From Gnetum montanum (taxonomy: Eukaryota > Streptophyta > Gnetopsida > Gnetales > Gnetaceae), in NCBI GenBank assembly GCA_015680685.1, contig MNCI01020850.1:275640-339639 (forward strand): a stretch of 64,000 nucleotides of DNA. Direction: 5' to 3'. The notes below the pieces were generated by a model. It saw only the letters and a list, made by a program, of their open reading frames with translations. It did not search any database and was not told the origin of the DNA. A program made the position numbers and the translations under genes. Shown piece after piece: positions 1-10,572 of the stretch (the first letter of the stretch is position 1; each line of letters begins with the position of its first letter).

Positions 1-429
1 TGCTCTCAGTTTTCCCCTTCCCTTAACCCTATGACTTATTCAAGTTGTTGTAATTGATGCTCCTTTAATTTCAATAAAACTTCTTTTCGAGGTCCGACAC
101 CTCCCCCCCCCAAACTGTAAGTCACATTTGCTTGCAACTCATTGTCCAACTTGGAAAACATACAAATTTGACAAAAGACACAAATTGTAATAAACTACAG
201 CTCATAGCTACTCATAAGAATAGATTGTGGTTTATTGAGTTTGCAATGAGCCCATAGTTGCCTACCCAATCACCAAATAAAAAAAAAAGAAAAAAAGAAA
301 AAGAACCAAATGACTCCACATCACATATAGACATCCTACTACTTCTAAGATACATTGAGGATGAGAATTATCATAGAGAGTGTGTTGATGTCCTCGTCAT
401 CTTCCTCATCCGTCAAAAAAGACTTGTAT
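1..429. other. Non-coding flank of decayed Ty3 element
   Basis: AT-rich sequence with a cytosine run near 105-115 and A-rich tracts near 275-305. No reading frame here resembles a known protein. It lies on the 3' side of the minus-strand integrase remnant at 430-726, so it may be that element's 3' non-coding part or LTR, but no LTR end pair can be identified. Confidence 0.3.
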
Positions 430-726
430 CATTTGTGCACTACACTTGGTATAACATCAAACCCCCATAAATTCAAATTATCCTAATGAACCCATATGGC
501 ATTCTTAGGCTCTTCATCACCCCAATGCATCAAGTACTCATGTCTCTTTTTGCCTTTTGTGCTTCTTGCCTCTCTTGCTTGTAACACAATTGGCTTCCTT
601 GATGGCTTTAATGGAGATTAACCTTCAATTATATCCTTAAGAACTTCAAGAGGATCCTCCGAGTCTAATGCAAGAACATGATATAGGCTCAAATCTAAAA
701 TATTGAAAATACAAGAAATAGGAAAA
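430..726 (-). pseudogene. Ty3 integrase C-terminus with chromodomain-like tail, remnant
   Basis: Reading the minus strand from 726 gives one frame with stops near 607 and 486. It starts with FNILDLSLYH, the usual end of a plant Ty3 integrase (the FNV-DL-Y-H region), continues through an acidic linker (EDPLEVLKDIIEG) and ends in a chromodomain-like block, HEYLMHWGDEEPKNAIWV, which matches the aromatic and W..W spacing of the EYLVKWKG...ATWEP pattern. Such tails direct integration in chromoviruses. No LTR, reverse transcriptase or protease is seen next to it, so it is a truncated, dead fragment. The assignment rests on motif resemblance only; an alternative is another Ty3 lineage with a divergent tail. 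Confidence 0.55.
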
Positions 727-2610
727 TCAATAGGAAAATTAATCTTACAAGCATTGTTATTGATCTTGGCCCTAAATCTAAGTGGACCAATTTTTCTTTA
801 CTTAAGCTAGTAGTAATTTTCTAAAATTTAAAATGTTTATAAGTAGGCTTGAAAATACCTTTGTCACACCTACTTTTCTATTCATGAAAGTAAATAAACA
901 TTAAAAATTTTAATACTATTAACCTTTTAAAAATTTTATTGGCATGAACAGGTTTAGCTAGGATGATAAACTCATTTTCGTGCACTTGTCATAGTTTGAA
1001 TCTTAGAAACAGGAAATTTAAATCAAAACACAAACACTCGGAGCGCCGTGCATTTTATTGATACTGCCTCAACATTGTGATATATACACACATCAATGAA
1101 TATAAAGACACAAACAGTAGATGAGCCGGATAAATATTGCATATTACAAACGATCGACAGCAGGCGGGGGCTATAAAGCCAACACGCCAACGACCAGTTA
1201 CATCTCAAGCGCAAGTAGAGCAAAAGCAGGATTCTAAGCACTGAAGCCAGTCAGCAGCAGTCAAGAAGAAGAAGGGAGCCCCAAATTTGGGGAAACCTAG
1301 AACGCTAAGCTTCATCAATTTTTACATATCAATCCTCTTCTAAAAGCATGCTAGAATACGATCTTCTATCAGAAGTTAAGTTAAAAAATAAAAGCTGAAT
1401 ACTTCAGAAACCAAATTTCAGTCCGTCTGTTACCTACAATTTTGAAGGTCCTACTTCGAACTTATCAGGATTTTTCTCTTTGAATTTCAATGACAAAAAG
1501 CCAGGTTCAGAAAAGCTTGTATCTCGCTCAAGTTATTATTTTTTGTTGTTTATTTTTTTAGTTAAGGGTTCTCAGACAAGGCAGTTGGGATGACGATGCG
1601 CTCTGCAGAGGACTAGGGCAATGCAGAAAACAGGTGCGATGCGTTGTTATCAATATAGAATTTATGCCACGGTTTTTATTATGCAGGGTTCGTTAATGTG
1701 TGGTGGATGTTGCTTACTGTAATTGTTTCCTGGGTTTTATATTTTGCACACAAATCCAAGGTAGCAAAGTAGCATGCAATTGTTTAACAAAGTTATGTAG
1801 TTAGCTGAATTAGTAGTCTTCCGCCATTTACAGAATATTTACGTTTCTTGTAAAGCTTACAAGCTTCCTTAATTGTTATAACTATGTATACATATGGCGA
1901 ATATGGATGCTGTTTTTCCAACTAGATTGGATTTGGTTTTACGATTGTATAGATATTGCGGCGGTAGGGCCATTCAGGAGCATTGGTTTATTTAAATTCA
2001 TATAAAATATTTTTTTGTTGAAGCTTGCGAAATGTTCCTGTATGCATTTTCTTCTCAAATGTCTCAAATAAGTCATTTTCTTGTTTGCATGGTTTGTAAA
2101 GTCTGGCATGCTTGTTGCTGAAAAGCATGTTGGGTTTTTATACATTTTAATCCATTTTTATGTTAATAGCTGAAATGAAAACCTAGAATTCTGAATCATA
2201 TGGACCTCCATGGCATTGAGATTTGTAGTTATCATGATTGTGTGAAAAGACTTTGAATCTGTAAGCTCAAAAGCTATGGTTATGCAATACACAGCTTTGC
2301 TTACCCATGGTACCTTACCTTTTATTCAATAGTATTAAAAATTTATGATAAGAGTAAACACTGTTTCTAAATGCTGGATTCTGATTTACCAGTGTTATCT
2401 TTGATTATTATAAACATATTTTTTATTCACATTACACATAGCTGGTAAAAGTGTTTTTATTTGATAGCAGTCAATTGCCAAAAAAATGCAAATTTTCTAA
2501 CATTGAATGAGCTTACTAGCTGAAATGCAAACTCTTATTCATCTTTGATATTTATACTACAAATGGAGGAAAGGAAGTTATTGACGATTGCTGTATCATC
2601 TTTACATAAC
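727..2610. other. Non-coding region; possible promoter and 5' UTR of the CID gene
   Basis: No protein-coding frame is recognisable. 1020-1330 and 1590-1650 are richer in CpG and GC than their surroundings, which would suit a promoter or 5' UTR exon of the gene that starts coding at 6329; a GT that could serve as a donor follows 'cagaaaacag' near 1636. Against this, the minus strand at 1035-1065 has an AATAAA signal, so a transcript end from the other direction is equally possible. 1640-2610 looks like ordinary AT-rich intron or intergenic DNA. Confidence 0.25.
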
Positions 2611-2715
2611 TCTAACAATGAGGTGTTTGCATAGTGGTAAAACTCTTGATTTGAAAGCTCAGTCATGGGGTCGATTCTAGTGGGCAATGCTGAGTTATAT
2701 ATCTTGGGGGTATAT
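2611..2715 (+). mobile_element. tRNA-derived SINE-like copy 1
   Basis: Contains an RNA polymerase III A-box match at 2626-2637 (tttgcatagtgg) and a B-box match at 2668-2678 (gggtcgattct), separated by about 30 bases as in tRNA-derived SINEs. The sequence around the B box (ending agtgggcaatgctgagttatat) recurs at 3585-3690 on the minus strand and 3895-3990 on the plus strand, so it is a dispersed family rather than a tRNA gene. No cloverleaf can be drawn around it. Confidence 0.5.
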
Positions 2716-3119
2716 CTATATTACAATTATTTTGAGCCTCATTTTTACATAACTCTCTCTTTCTATGTCACAGAAACTTGTCATGCATGCATTAGGAACA
2801 ACATCAGCTCACTTATGACGGTAATTGTTTGTCGCCGAGAGCTAGTGCAAGACCTGAGCAGCACTGATCTCAGCAATACTAGTCATATTAGGAAATGTTG
2901 GATCGGGAAATTATCCATTCAAAAAACGAAAACCGCCCGGTGTAAGCATGCGCCGGAGGAGAAACCAGTCGATAACATAATCGACACAGTACGCTACCAA
3001 CCTCTTGGGGGCCCCATCGATTTTCAAAACCCAACTGAATATGTTCCATAAAAAAACATAATGATTGTGAAGGCACCATATTGATGATAAGGTTAAAACA
3101 TGGAATGATATGGGCGTTT

Positions 3120-3215
3120 CTTTACAGTGCAATGGTTAAGCTCATTGGTCTCCTTCCATAGAGATCAGTATACAGTGTGGAGGTTTAGACTCAGTTTGAA
3201 GGGCATTTATGTAAG
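3120..3215 (+). mobile_element. Possible SINE-like copy, weak
   Basis: An A-box-like gcaatggttaagctc at 3129-3143 and a B-box-like ggtttagactc at 3182-3192 have tRNA-like spacing, followed by gaagggcat, faintly like the tail of the better copies. Weak match; could be chance. Confidence 0.25.
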
Positions 3216-3584
3216 ACTTCATACAGGAAAGGTGAGATAATGAGTGTAATGTAGACTACACATTGGATTTCATTACTAATGGATACTTTGCAGTGGAAGA
3301 TTTTCCATGGAGGAATACTACAGATATTCCATTGGTTTTCATGAATTTCTTTTTTTAAAATTAAAAGCACATAAAATATGACTTTATTAATGAGATTTGT
3401 TAAGATTTGGACTATATTCATGAATTTCATGGGATCTTACATCAAAGATTCATTACATACAAAACCAATTTGGAAGAAACATCATGGTAAAAAATTTAAC
3501 TGTAATTGAAACTGAATTTTTATTTGTCCATTGAGACTCTCCTGGATCTGTCAGACCACCAGTTTCAGAATTCCTTTTATGATT

Positions 3585-3690
3585 TTTTTTTTCATAATTT
3601 AGCGTTGCCCACTGGAATTGAACATATGGCCTGGGTTTTACATGTTAAGACTCTTATCATTAGGACAAAAAAAGGTATTGTTCATAAATA
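3585..3690 (-). mobile_element. tRNA-derived SINE-like copy 2
   Basis: On the minus strand the B box reads gttcaattcc and is followed by agtgggcaacgctaaatta and an A-run, closely matching copy 1 (agtgggcaatgctgagtta). The A-box half is degenerate (aatgataagagtc). The A-run on the element's 3' side is typical of a retroposed SINE. Confidence 0.45.
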
Positions 3691-3779
3691 TGGTGCCTAG
3701 CCATTGGTTTCAGCTGTCTACAACTTTTAATGATGCTGTGTGTAAAGATCCAGGTAGTCAAAACCTATTCTATATATAT

Positions 3780-3870
3780 CAAAGCATGTGACTTAATGGT
3801 AAATCTGTGATACTTGCATCCTACAATTCATAGGTTCAATCTAAATAGATCACTGTTGAGATTTAGAGGC
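3780..3870 (+). mobile_element. Possible SINE-like copy, weak
   Basis: A-box-like tgacttaatggtaaatc and B-box-like aggttcaatct with tRNA-like spacing, inside the same cluster. The tail does not clearly match the other copies. Confidence 0.3.
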
Positions 3871-3894
3871 ATTGTGTCAAAAAAGATTAAAATT

Positions 3895-3990
3895 AAACCA
3901 GTCTACTAAGCTAACAATGAGCCTTGGTATGGAAATCTTAAGTCAAAGGTTTGATTCCAATGGCCAACATTGAGTTATAAATTTTTTTTA
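3895..3990 (+). mobile_element. tRNA-derived SINE-like copy 3
   Basis: Begins ctaacaatgag, as copy 1 does, has a B box aggtttgattcc and ends ggccaacattgagttata before a T/A-rich run. The shared head and tail with copy 1 support common descent. Confidence 0.45.
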
Positions 3991-4390
3991 AAAAATTTTG
4001 TACAAAGATTTTTGAAACTACTGTATGATAGATTTAAGAGGGTTTCAGTGAATCCAAGTAAAAATTTACTTTCAGTTTGAGTTTTAGATCCTAGTGTCTA
4101 GGATGTAATAAAAAATAATTTCACTCTCATATCGCTTTCCAACTCTTTATTAATGACTAATACAATCTATATGGTTATTTTCAGTCTCTTTTAAAATAGT
4201 GTGTACGATAAACATACCCCAAATTTTATTGGTATCATGTCCTGCTAGTTGGCATAAACCATTGCTAAATCTTGTAATGATTTTGGCATTATTGAATGCT
4301 GATTTGTAACTACCTATCTTTATTTTATTGGAAACTGGAAATTGGAAATTTTTATTATGTCCAGGAAATCACAAAGGATTTGTTGGATGA

Positions 4391-4791
4391 TTACAATGCC
4401 TCAACATAGTGTTGATGAAAGTTGAAAATATCATTCATATAACGCCCCAAGCAGATAGGGTCATTATGAAAGAAAGCAATCAGCAGATTACAATTAATAG
4501 TATAATTCAATCGAATGTGAGCCAAAGATGGAAAAAATAAAAAAATATATTCTTCATCTTCTATGCTTTGTTTGCACAGTCTGCACACATGCTGTTCTCT
4601 TGTAAATTGATCCAATGATCTGTCTCAATAAGGAGATGATGAGAGCTCATTCTTGCTCTAGCAATTTGATTCCTTAAATGAATAGGAATAGCTGAGAATA
4701 GATACTGTTGAGTACTAGATACCAAACCATCTCTAATAGAATATAAATAAAAATGGTTTTTCCTTGACATGTTCAACCAAACTTTAGCCAA
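4391..4791 (-). pseudogene. LINE ORF2 C-terminal zinc-knuckle-like fragment
   Basis: Two short minus-strand frames (4791-4561 and 4615-4391, related by a frameshift) carry the C-terminal part of ORF2. CRLCKQSIEDEEYIFLFFP followed by LAHIR resembles the C..C...H cysteine-histidine region near the C-terminus of many LINE proteins (normally CxxC-x-E-x-HLLF-x-C-P). The final cysteine is lost. It follows the reverse transcriptase with about 90 bases of stop-rich sequence between. Confidence 0.5.
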
Positions 4792-4882
4792 GACTTTTTC
4801 TTTCTTTTATCGTTTTCTAGAAGAACCTTTTGTTTAGAGGAAGATCCTCTATAGCAATATTCCATGACTGAAGCCATAATTT

Positions 4883-5548
4883 CTATTTATAAGATTCACA
4901 TATAGCAATCGTTTTTTCTCCAAGGAAAAAATTGTAATTTCTATTTCTAGTACCACAAAGTAGAATTTTAGTCTTATCAATATTAACTTTCATACCGGAA
5001 TGGTTGCAGTAGTCATGGAGAATTTGAAGCATATAATTTAATCCTGTAGCTGATTTTGTAATCAAGGCCATGTCATCTGCAAAGAGAAGCATATTTAAAA
5101 GTAATCCATTCACTGACATACCATGATTAGAGGCATTGTGCATCCATTCATCTATAAATATGCCAAAAAGGATAGGGGACAAAGGATAACTTTGTTTAAC
5201 TACAACTAAGCTGTTGATAATTGTTCCTTGTCCAGTAAGATTAACTTTAATAAGAATGTTAACCGTCTCATAGATTCTTTTAGCAGCAGAAAGGAGATCT
5301 GGTGGAATGTTAATGCTATCCAATCTCTTCTAAAGTTTGTCTTGATCAATAGAATTATAAACCTTGGAGAAATCAACAAAACAAATAAAAGTCGTATAGT
5401 TGGGCCTTTTTGCTTTCTCTACGCAATAACACAAAGTTATTACATGGTCTATAGTAAAATGATTCACCCTGAAGCCTGCTTGTTGCTGAGCATGAAGACC
5501 TTGCATTTTTGCCCATGAATGAATTTTATTCTCCAAAATAGTGTTCAA
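4883..5548 (-). pseudogene. LINE reverse transcriptase fragment
   Basis: Copies element RNA into DNA at the target site when intact. From 5548 the frame shows QQAGFRVNHFTIDH (motif 1 region), then CFVDFSKVYNSIDQDKL (palm motif A with its catalytic aspartate). From 5323 it shows VVVKQSYPLSPILFGIFIDE (motif B; the usual KQGCPLSP has become KQSYPLSP) and LLLFADDMALI (motif C, both aspartates present). A break near 5325 separates the two halves. The thumb begins at HSGMKVNIDKTKILLC and is cut at 4883. Dead, but diagnostic for a non-L1 clade. Confidence 0.8.
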
Positions 5549-5575
5549 AAGTTTAGTGAAACTGAATTGATTGCA

Positions 5576-6285
5576 ATCAATTGGTAATTATTAAGATCTG
5601 TCCTATTTTAAACATAATTGATTGTTAGGCGATGCCTAACTACTGTCCTTGCGCATTGTCACAAAAAATGAAAAGAAAAAGCATCTATTTACTAGTCAAG
5701 CCCATTTCATTAAGTTATGTATAACTAACATATATATTTATTTTTTTGCCATTTTAAGAAAATCCAGAAACCTTAGGAACGAAATGTTTCTTTCTCCCAT
5801 AAATACATCCCTCTATGATTATTGAATTCCTCAGGAGGCGCACCCCATGAGGGTTCAGTCGAGGGTTTGTGTACTTGAAGCAAGTTTTTGGAAAATACCT
5901 AGAAAATTTGATCTTTTTTCAAAAAAAAAGAAAAAAAGAAAGAAAGAAATCTTAATGCATTGCTATCACATGCAATTGAACTTTTTAGTGTCTAAAATTC
6001 ACTTTTGTCCTGCAACAGCTCTCATTTAATATATAGTTGAACTTCTACAATTGGTAAATCTTGAATTATTATTATTTTGTTTGAAAAATCAGGTGTAACA
6101 TAGTCTTTCGATTGGATCACAAGTTGATTTGTTATGCATTATTTCTTTTCACATGCATATTAGCATAGCTGCACTGGCATTCTGGGTATCAGTGTTTTCT
6201 ATCCATCTTGTGGAAATATGGAAACTCTTTTTCATGATTCATGTTCATTTTCATTCTGATATTTTTGTATGTGTTTTATTTTCAG
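5576..6285. other. Probable intron sequence upstream of CID coding exon 1
   Basis: AT-rich, with A/G-rich tracts near 5920-5950 and no recognisable coding frame. It ends at ttattttcag (6276-6285), a good polypyrimidine-AG acceptor, which would open a 5' UTR exon at 6286 just before the start codon at 6329. Confidence 0.4.
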
Positions 6286-6328
6286 AAACCTAATGAACAA
6301 TTAAAGTGAACCATTTCATATGTAAAGG
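6276..6328 (+). promoter_or_regulatory. 5' UTR splice acceptor and short uORF of CID gene
   Basis: A pyrimidine-rich acceptor ending at AG 6284-6285 precedes a 43-base leader. Within it, an ATG at 6293 is followed by two codons and a TAA, a minimal upstream ORF that could lower translation of the main frame. Inference from sequence; the upstream exon is not located. Confidence 0.4.
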
Positions 6329-9300
6329 ATGGGCAGTGTATTTAATGCACAGATATTGGCTGAAAAGCTTTCCAAGCTTAATAACTCACAGCAGAGCATT
6401 GAGAGTATCCTTAAAAACATCTTCATATGGTTTCTTTTTCAATGAACGTTTTGTGTGCATGTGCACGTGTACGTGTGCATGTGCTTTATGAGGACAATCC
6501 AGGACTGTTTCAATTTTATTTATGATATTTACAATGCTATCACTTAGCTATTATGTTTTCTTTGACTTTAGCCAGCCCTATCACACTGGTGTATATTTCA
6601 TCGCAAAAAAGCAAAACAAGTTGTAGAAACATGGGAAAAACAGTTTCAGATATCACAAAAGGAACAACGGGTGTCGTTCTTATATCTTGCAAATGACATT
6701 TTGCAAAATAGTAGAAGGAAAGGGAATGAATTTGTGGGGGAATTTTGGAAGGTTCTTCCTGCAGTATTAAAGGACTTGTGCGAGACTGGCGATGAATATG
6801 GGAGAAATGTGGTTTTCCGATTGGTAAATAATATATTATTGTATTTTTGCTAGATATAATGGACATTTTAAATGTTTCACTTCCGCTTGTTGTTACTTCT
6901 TTTCTACAAAATGAAACAGAATTTATCTTATAGTCATTACCCTGTAGGTTGATATTTGGGAGAGCAGAAAAGTATTTGGAAGTCGTTCACGAAGTCTTAG
7001 AGAAGAAATGCTTGGAAAAGAGCCTCCGTCTGCTTTAGAAGATAATGGTAGAAGTTCACATTCTCATTCTATCAAAATTGTAAGAAAGAGTCCACGTTCT
7101 GTGAGAATAGTAAGAGTTGTTTCCCATTGATATTCTTTTTATTTTGTTCCTTAAGAAAGATGAATAATTTATTGGTTCACAAATCTTGCCGTTGTAACCT
7201 AATAATCTAATGCATACTTGCCTTTTTTGCATTCTAGAAACTCGCTGTTGGAGGTGCTCCAGAAAAAATTGTTTCAGCTTTTCAAGCTGTCCATGATGGA
7301 CACAATGAGGAAGATGCTACTTTGAATAAATGCAAGGAAGCTGTGAAGCTGGTAGAGAAGATTGACAAGGATTTTGAACATGCCAGTGAAACAGGTATAC
7401 GATCATATTTTTTCCCTAACAGAATTAGAACCTTAAATGTCTGAACATTGTATTTTCTAGCAAGCCGGATAGGTTTAATTTGATTTTAATACTGTTGCTC
7501 CTTGCCTTTTTTGTTGTCATGGCCTTTTTTTTCACTTCAACTAGTCTGCTATTTGTCTACTTAAAAAAAATTCTTAAAAATCGAGCTTATGGTAGTTGTC
7601 CGTCAAGAATTTAGGATGTGTAAATAAAATTTTTGTGGAGGACAATTACATCCTATATTCTTCATGGATGTATATTAGGATCTTTTTGTTTAACTTTGAC
7701 ATCTGGACAAAGGTAGCAATTTCTCATTGAAGCACACCTGAAGGGTATTTTTTCCTGATTCCAAGAGAGAGACATTAAACAAAAAAATGTGTATCTATTC
7801 ATTGGCTCTCTTGAATAGTTTTCATAAAAAAAATAAAATGGAAATTGAGGTGGATCTTCTGATTTTTTTGGATGTTTAGTATTAGAACATTTTTCATGAA
7901 ATTCGTTCTTATTGAGAAGTATAACCAGTTCTGCATTTTTACTATTTTACTAAATACTTTGAATAGTTAGTGACTGTTCATTTTGAATAAGGAACACATA
8001 TTCAAAACTCAAGTCTGGAAGTTGAGCTTCAGGAGCAGGAAAATGTCTTGAAACTGTGTATAGAACAACTTGGGCATACAGAAAAGAAGCGTACTGATTT
8101 GGTTTCACTATTAAAAGAGGTTCTTCAGGATCAGGTAGTGTTTTGTTTTAATATATTGTACTTTATTGCTGCTTTCATTTTTTGGTATTGCTGGTGTTTG
8201 TTTTAGCAGATATGCTTTGATATGAACAACTCATTTGTTGATTTATGTAAGAATCTGGGTTTTGCAGGAATCAAAATTGGAGCTAGTTCGAACTCAGTTG
8301 CAGGTACTATGTAATGCTAATTTTGCTTCATTCATTTTAACAATGCTGACAATGGCAACATCAATACCTTTGTTTAGGATCCCTGAAGTGAACTTTTAAT
8401 TATTTATGTAATTTTCCTTATTCTCATTTCAATTCTCCGTTAGTGCAATGATTATAATCCATAACGTATAAGGAAACTTTGACATTTGATTATAGAAATC
8501 ATTTCGTAATAGTTAAATATGATATCAATGATAAAATCAACTCTATCTGGAAGGCTAAAAAATCGTGGAGATATTTTTTTTTTCAGTTTTTGCCAATTGG
8601 GGTATTTTGCACTCTGACAAATTAACTATGTGATCCTGAAATATTTATTAAATATGGATACTTAAAAAGAATCTTAAATGGCATGCTTAATACATTGAAT
8701 TTAACTTGTTTAATTTCCTTTTCTGCTATGGTAAATTTGCTGTTTTCTCTTTCAGCTTGCTCTCATAGCAGATTTGCCTTTTGTTCTTTCAGCTTGCTCA
8801 GGGACAACTAGAGCAAACAGCGAATATGCGGCAACGTTTGCAGGGTATAACTACTGGCCAAGTCCCTTCAAAGAATAGTGCCCATGCATCCTATGTAGAT
8901 TCAACTAATCAACAAGAGAATCACACTATGGCAGACAGCTCCATGTCGTTGGTGCTTCCAAGCACGTCAACCCCTATGGGGACTACTGATGATCAACACA
9001 AGAAAACAACAGCATCTGTGGCAGCTGAAGTGGCTGCAAAACTTGCAGCTTCAACATCGTCGGCCCAAATGCTGACATCAGTTTTATCTTCGTTTGCAGC
9101 AGAGGAGGCTGCTTCAATATCAAGTGGTATCAGAAGTACAAGCCTTCCTGCTGAAATGTCAAGTGGATATCTTCCTGAGAAGCGAGCAAAAATAGATGGT
9201 CAGTTCCAAAGTGGAGATCATGGGATACAATACATGGTTCTTGTTCCACACCCACAATCTGCAACTAATACAACATTAAGCATGCAGCAGCAGCAACAAC

Positions 9301-9788
9301 AACAGCATGTTCCCTTGCAGCATCAACTGCCCCAATCTTCCATGCAAAATCAGACATCACCTATCCCCATCCAGCAGCAGCATCATCAACATCATCCTGA
9401 ATCTTCAGCTATGCCTCAACAGCCCTCATACCCACCACCACCACAGCCCCCACCACCACCACCACAGCCCCCACCAATGCCAATGCCAATGCCAATGTCA
9501 ATGATTCAATACATGAGCAGCAGTGGGAGCATGGTTGCTGCACCTGCACCTTCACCCTCACCATCATCCTATGGATATGCTACTGGGATGCCACCACCAC
9601 CTCCTCCTCCTTTGCAAGGACAAACAGTTATGGGAGTGCTAAGAAATGGCATTCCACAGCAATCATCTTCTCCTGCTGCTTATCAACAACAACAACAACA
9701 ACAACAGCAACAACTTCATCCTCCAGCAATGGCTTACTATACTCAATCTTCCATGCCTATGCATTCCCCATCGGTACCTCGACCATGA
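6329..9788 (+). CDS. CID-domain protein, RPRD1/Rtt103-like regulator of nuclear pre-mRNA
   Basis: Seven coding exons: 6329-6404, 6576-6823, 6948-7109, 7238-7394, 7992-8134, 8268-8303, 8793-9788. All introns are GT-AG and exon lengths sum to 1818 bases, giving 605 residues. Residues 1-135 form a CID, the domain that binds the phosphorylated C-terminal tail of RNA polymerase II, shown by LSHWCIFHRKKAKQVVETW and FLYLANDILQNSRRKGNEFV. Residues about 215-295 are coiled coil (SLEVELQEQENVLKLCIEQL onward), as in RPRD/CREPT proteins, where it mediates dimerisation. The rest is low-complexity: polyQ at 439-446 and 572-581, with proline-rich stretches between. Likely nuclear, in transcription termination or 3' end processing. 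The start matches the family N-terminus MGS.FNAQIL..KL. A short upstream ATG (6293) opens a three-codon uORF. No stop or frameshift interrupts the exons, so it looks functional. Confidence 0.92.
8744..8800 (+). promoter_or_regulatory. Duplicated 3' splice site before CID exon 7
   Basis: Two near-identical acceptors, each a pyrimidine tract followed by cagcttgctc, lie 37 bases apart (AG at 8754-8755 and 8791-8792). The second keeps the frame and is taken as the real site. Use of the first would add 37 bases, with an early TAG stop, so it could act as an unproductive splice choice. Confidence 0.5.
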
Positions 9789-9957
9789 TAGCACATTTTG
9801 TCTCACTTGTCTATCCCATATAGCATCTCCTTGCTGCCTTTGTCTGCATTCTAGTGGAGTACATGTTAGCTCTGTACAAAATTTTGATAACATTTTAGAA
9901 ATTTGCAGACTGGGTTTTGCACGCAAGCTCCATAGAGTGATGTGATTCAAGGTGTCA

Positions 9958-10430
9958 GAAATATTAAGATTACTATTATCTTTATCAAAACCTGGTACCA
10001 GATAATGCGGGTGACATTTAAGTGTAACAGCTGCCATGTGCCAGTTTTCATGGCTACTTGTTAAATCACGATTTGACATTTTTTTCATAAGCTTTATGGA
10101 AGGAATGTGTGAAGCTCAAAAGCTAGATGTTATTGGATCTGAATTTTTAGAAGTCTAAAAGTAACTATGCAATTCATCTGTTGCCTTAGTATAACCTGGT
10201 TACATTTACCGTGGCGACAATTATCATGGCTATTTGTAAATGGATCTAACATTTCAGAGATCTCATGAATATGAAATATTAAAATCGATGGCGAATGTGG
10301 TTACAATAGTAGGGCAAACCGGTAAAGTTTGTTTGTGCCAGTTCTAAACCCTGGATCAGACAGGTTTTTAATTCCATATTGGTCATGTTTAAGGCTACTT
10401 GTTCTTGAATCGTCATGCCCATCGCAAATT
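9958..10430 (+). repeat. Degenerate ~170-base tandem repeat downstream of CID gene
   Basis: Three loosely similar units share an aacc(c)tgg element and a catg(t/g)...ggctacttgtt element, centred near 9990-10065, 10190-10240 and 10345-10405. Very diverged; may include the 3' UTR of the CID gene, whose end cannot be fixed. Confidence 0.3.
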
Positions 10431-10517
10431 AACTTCTGTTTATTGTAAGACTGTAGAATGGATCTTATTTAATGCAGCAAAACGCCTGTCATATTTAATA
10501 TGAACAATTCCATCCAA

Positions 10518-10572
10518 TGTGTTGACATGGTTACAGCGTCGGTATGTGTTGACATTGTTACAGCATTGGTTG
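10518..10572 (+). repeat. 27-base tandem duplication
   Basis: The unit tgtgttgacatggttacagc is followed, one period later, by tgtgttgacattgttacagc. Two copies only. Confidence 0.6.

Larger units (their letters stand above)
4385..5575 (-). mobile_element. 5'-truncated non-LTR retrotransposon (LINE)
   Basis: The minus strand holds the second half of a LINE ORF2 and nothing of ORF1 or the endonuclease, so the copy is 5'-truncated near 5575, the common result of incomplete target-primed reverse transcription. The 3' end lies near 4385, but no clear poly(A) or target duplication is visible. It lies between the possible promoter region and the CID coding exons, probably in a 5' UTR intron. The spacing of reverse-transcriptase motifs (VDF...D, VKQ..PLSP, FADD) is unlike the L1-type LINEs common in flowering plants. 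Confidence 0.75.

Noticed and set aside
1023-1241. Open frame of 72 codons, minus strand
   Set aside because: Ends beside an AATAAA signal and shows no protein-like features; could be UTR at most.
2626-2678. A and B boxes as a tRNA gene
   Set aside because: No acceptor stem or anticodon arm can be folded and the sequence is dispersed; better explained as a SINE.
9663-10088. Open frame of 141 codons opposite CID exon 7
   Set aside because: Antisense shadow of the glutamine-repeat exon; its poly-Leu run is the complement of CAA/CAG repeats.
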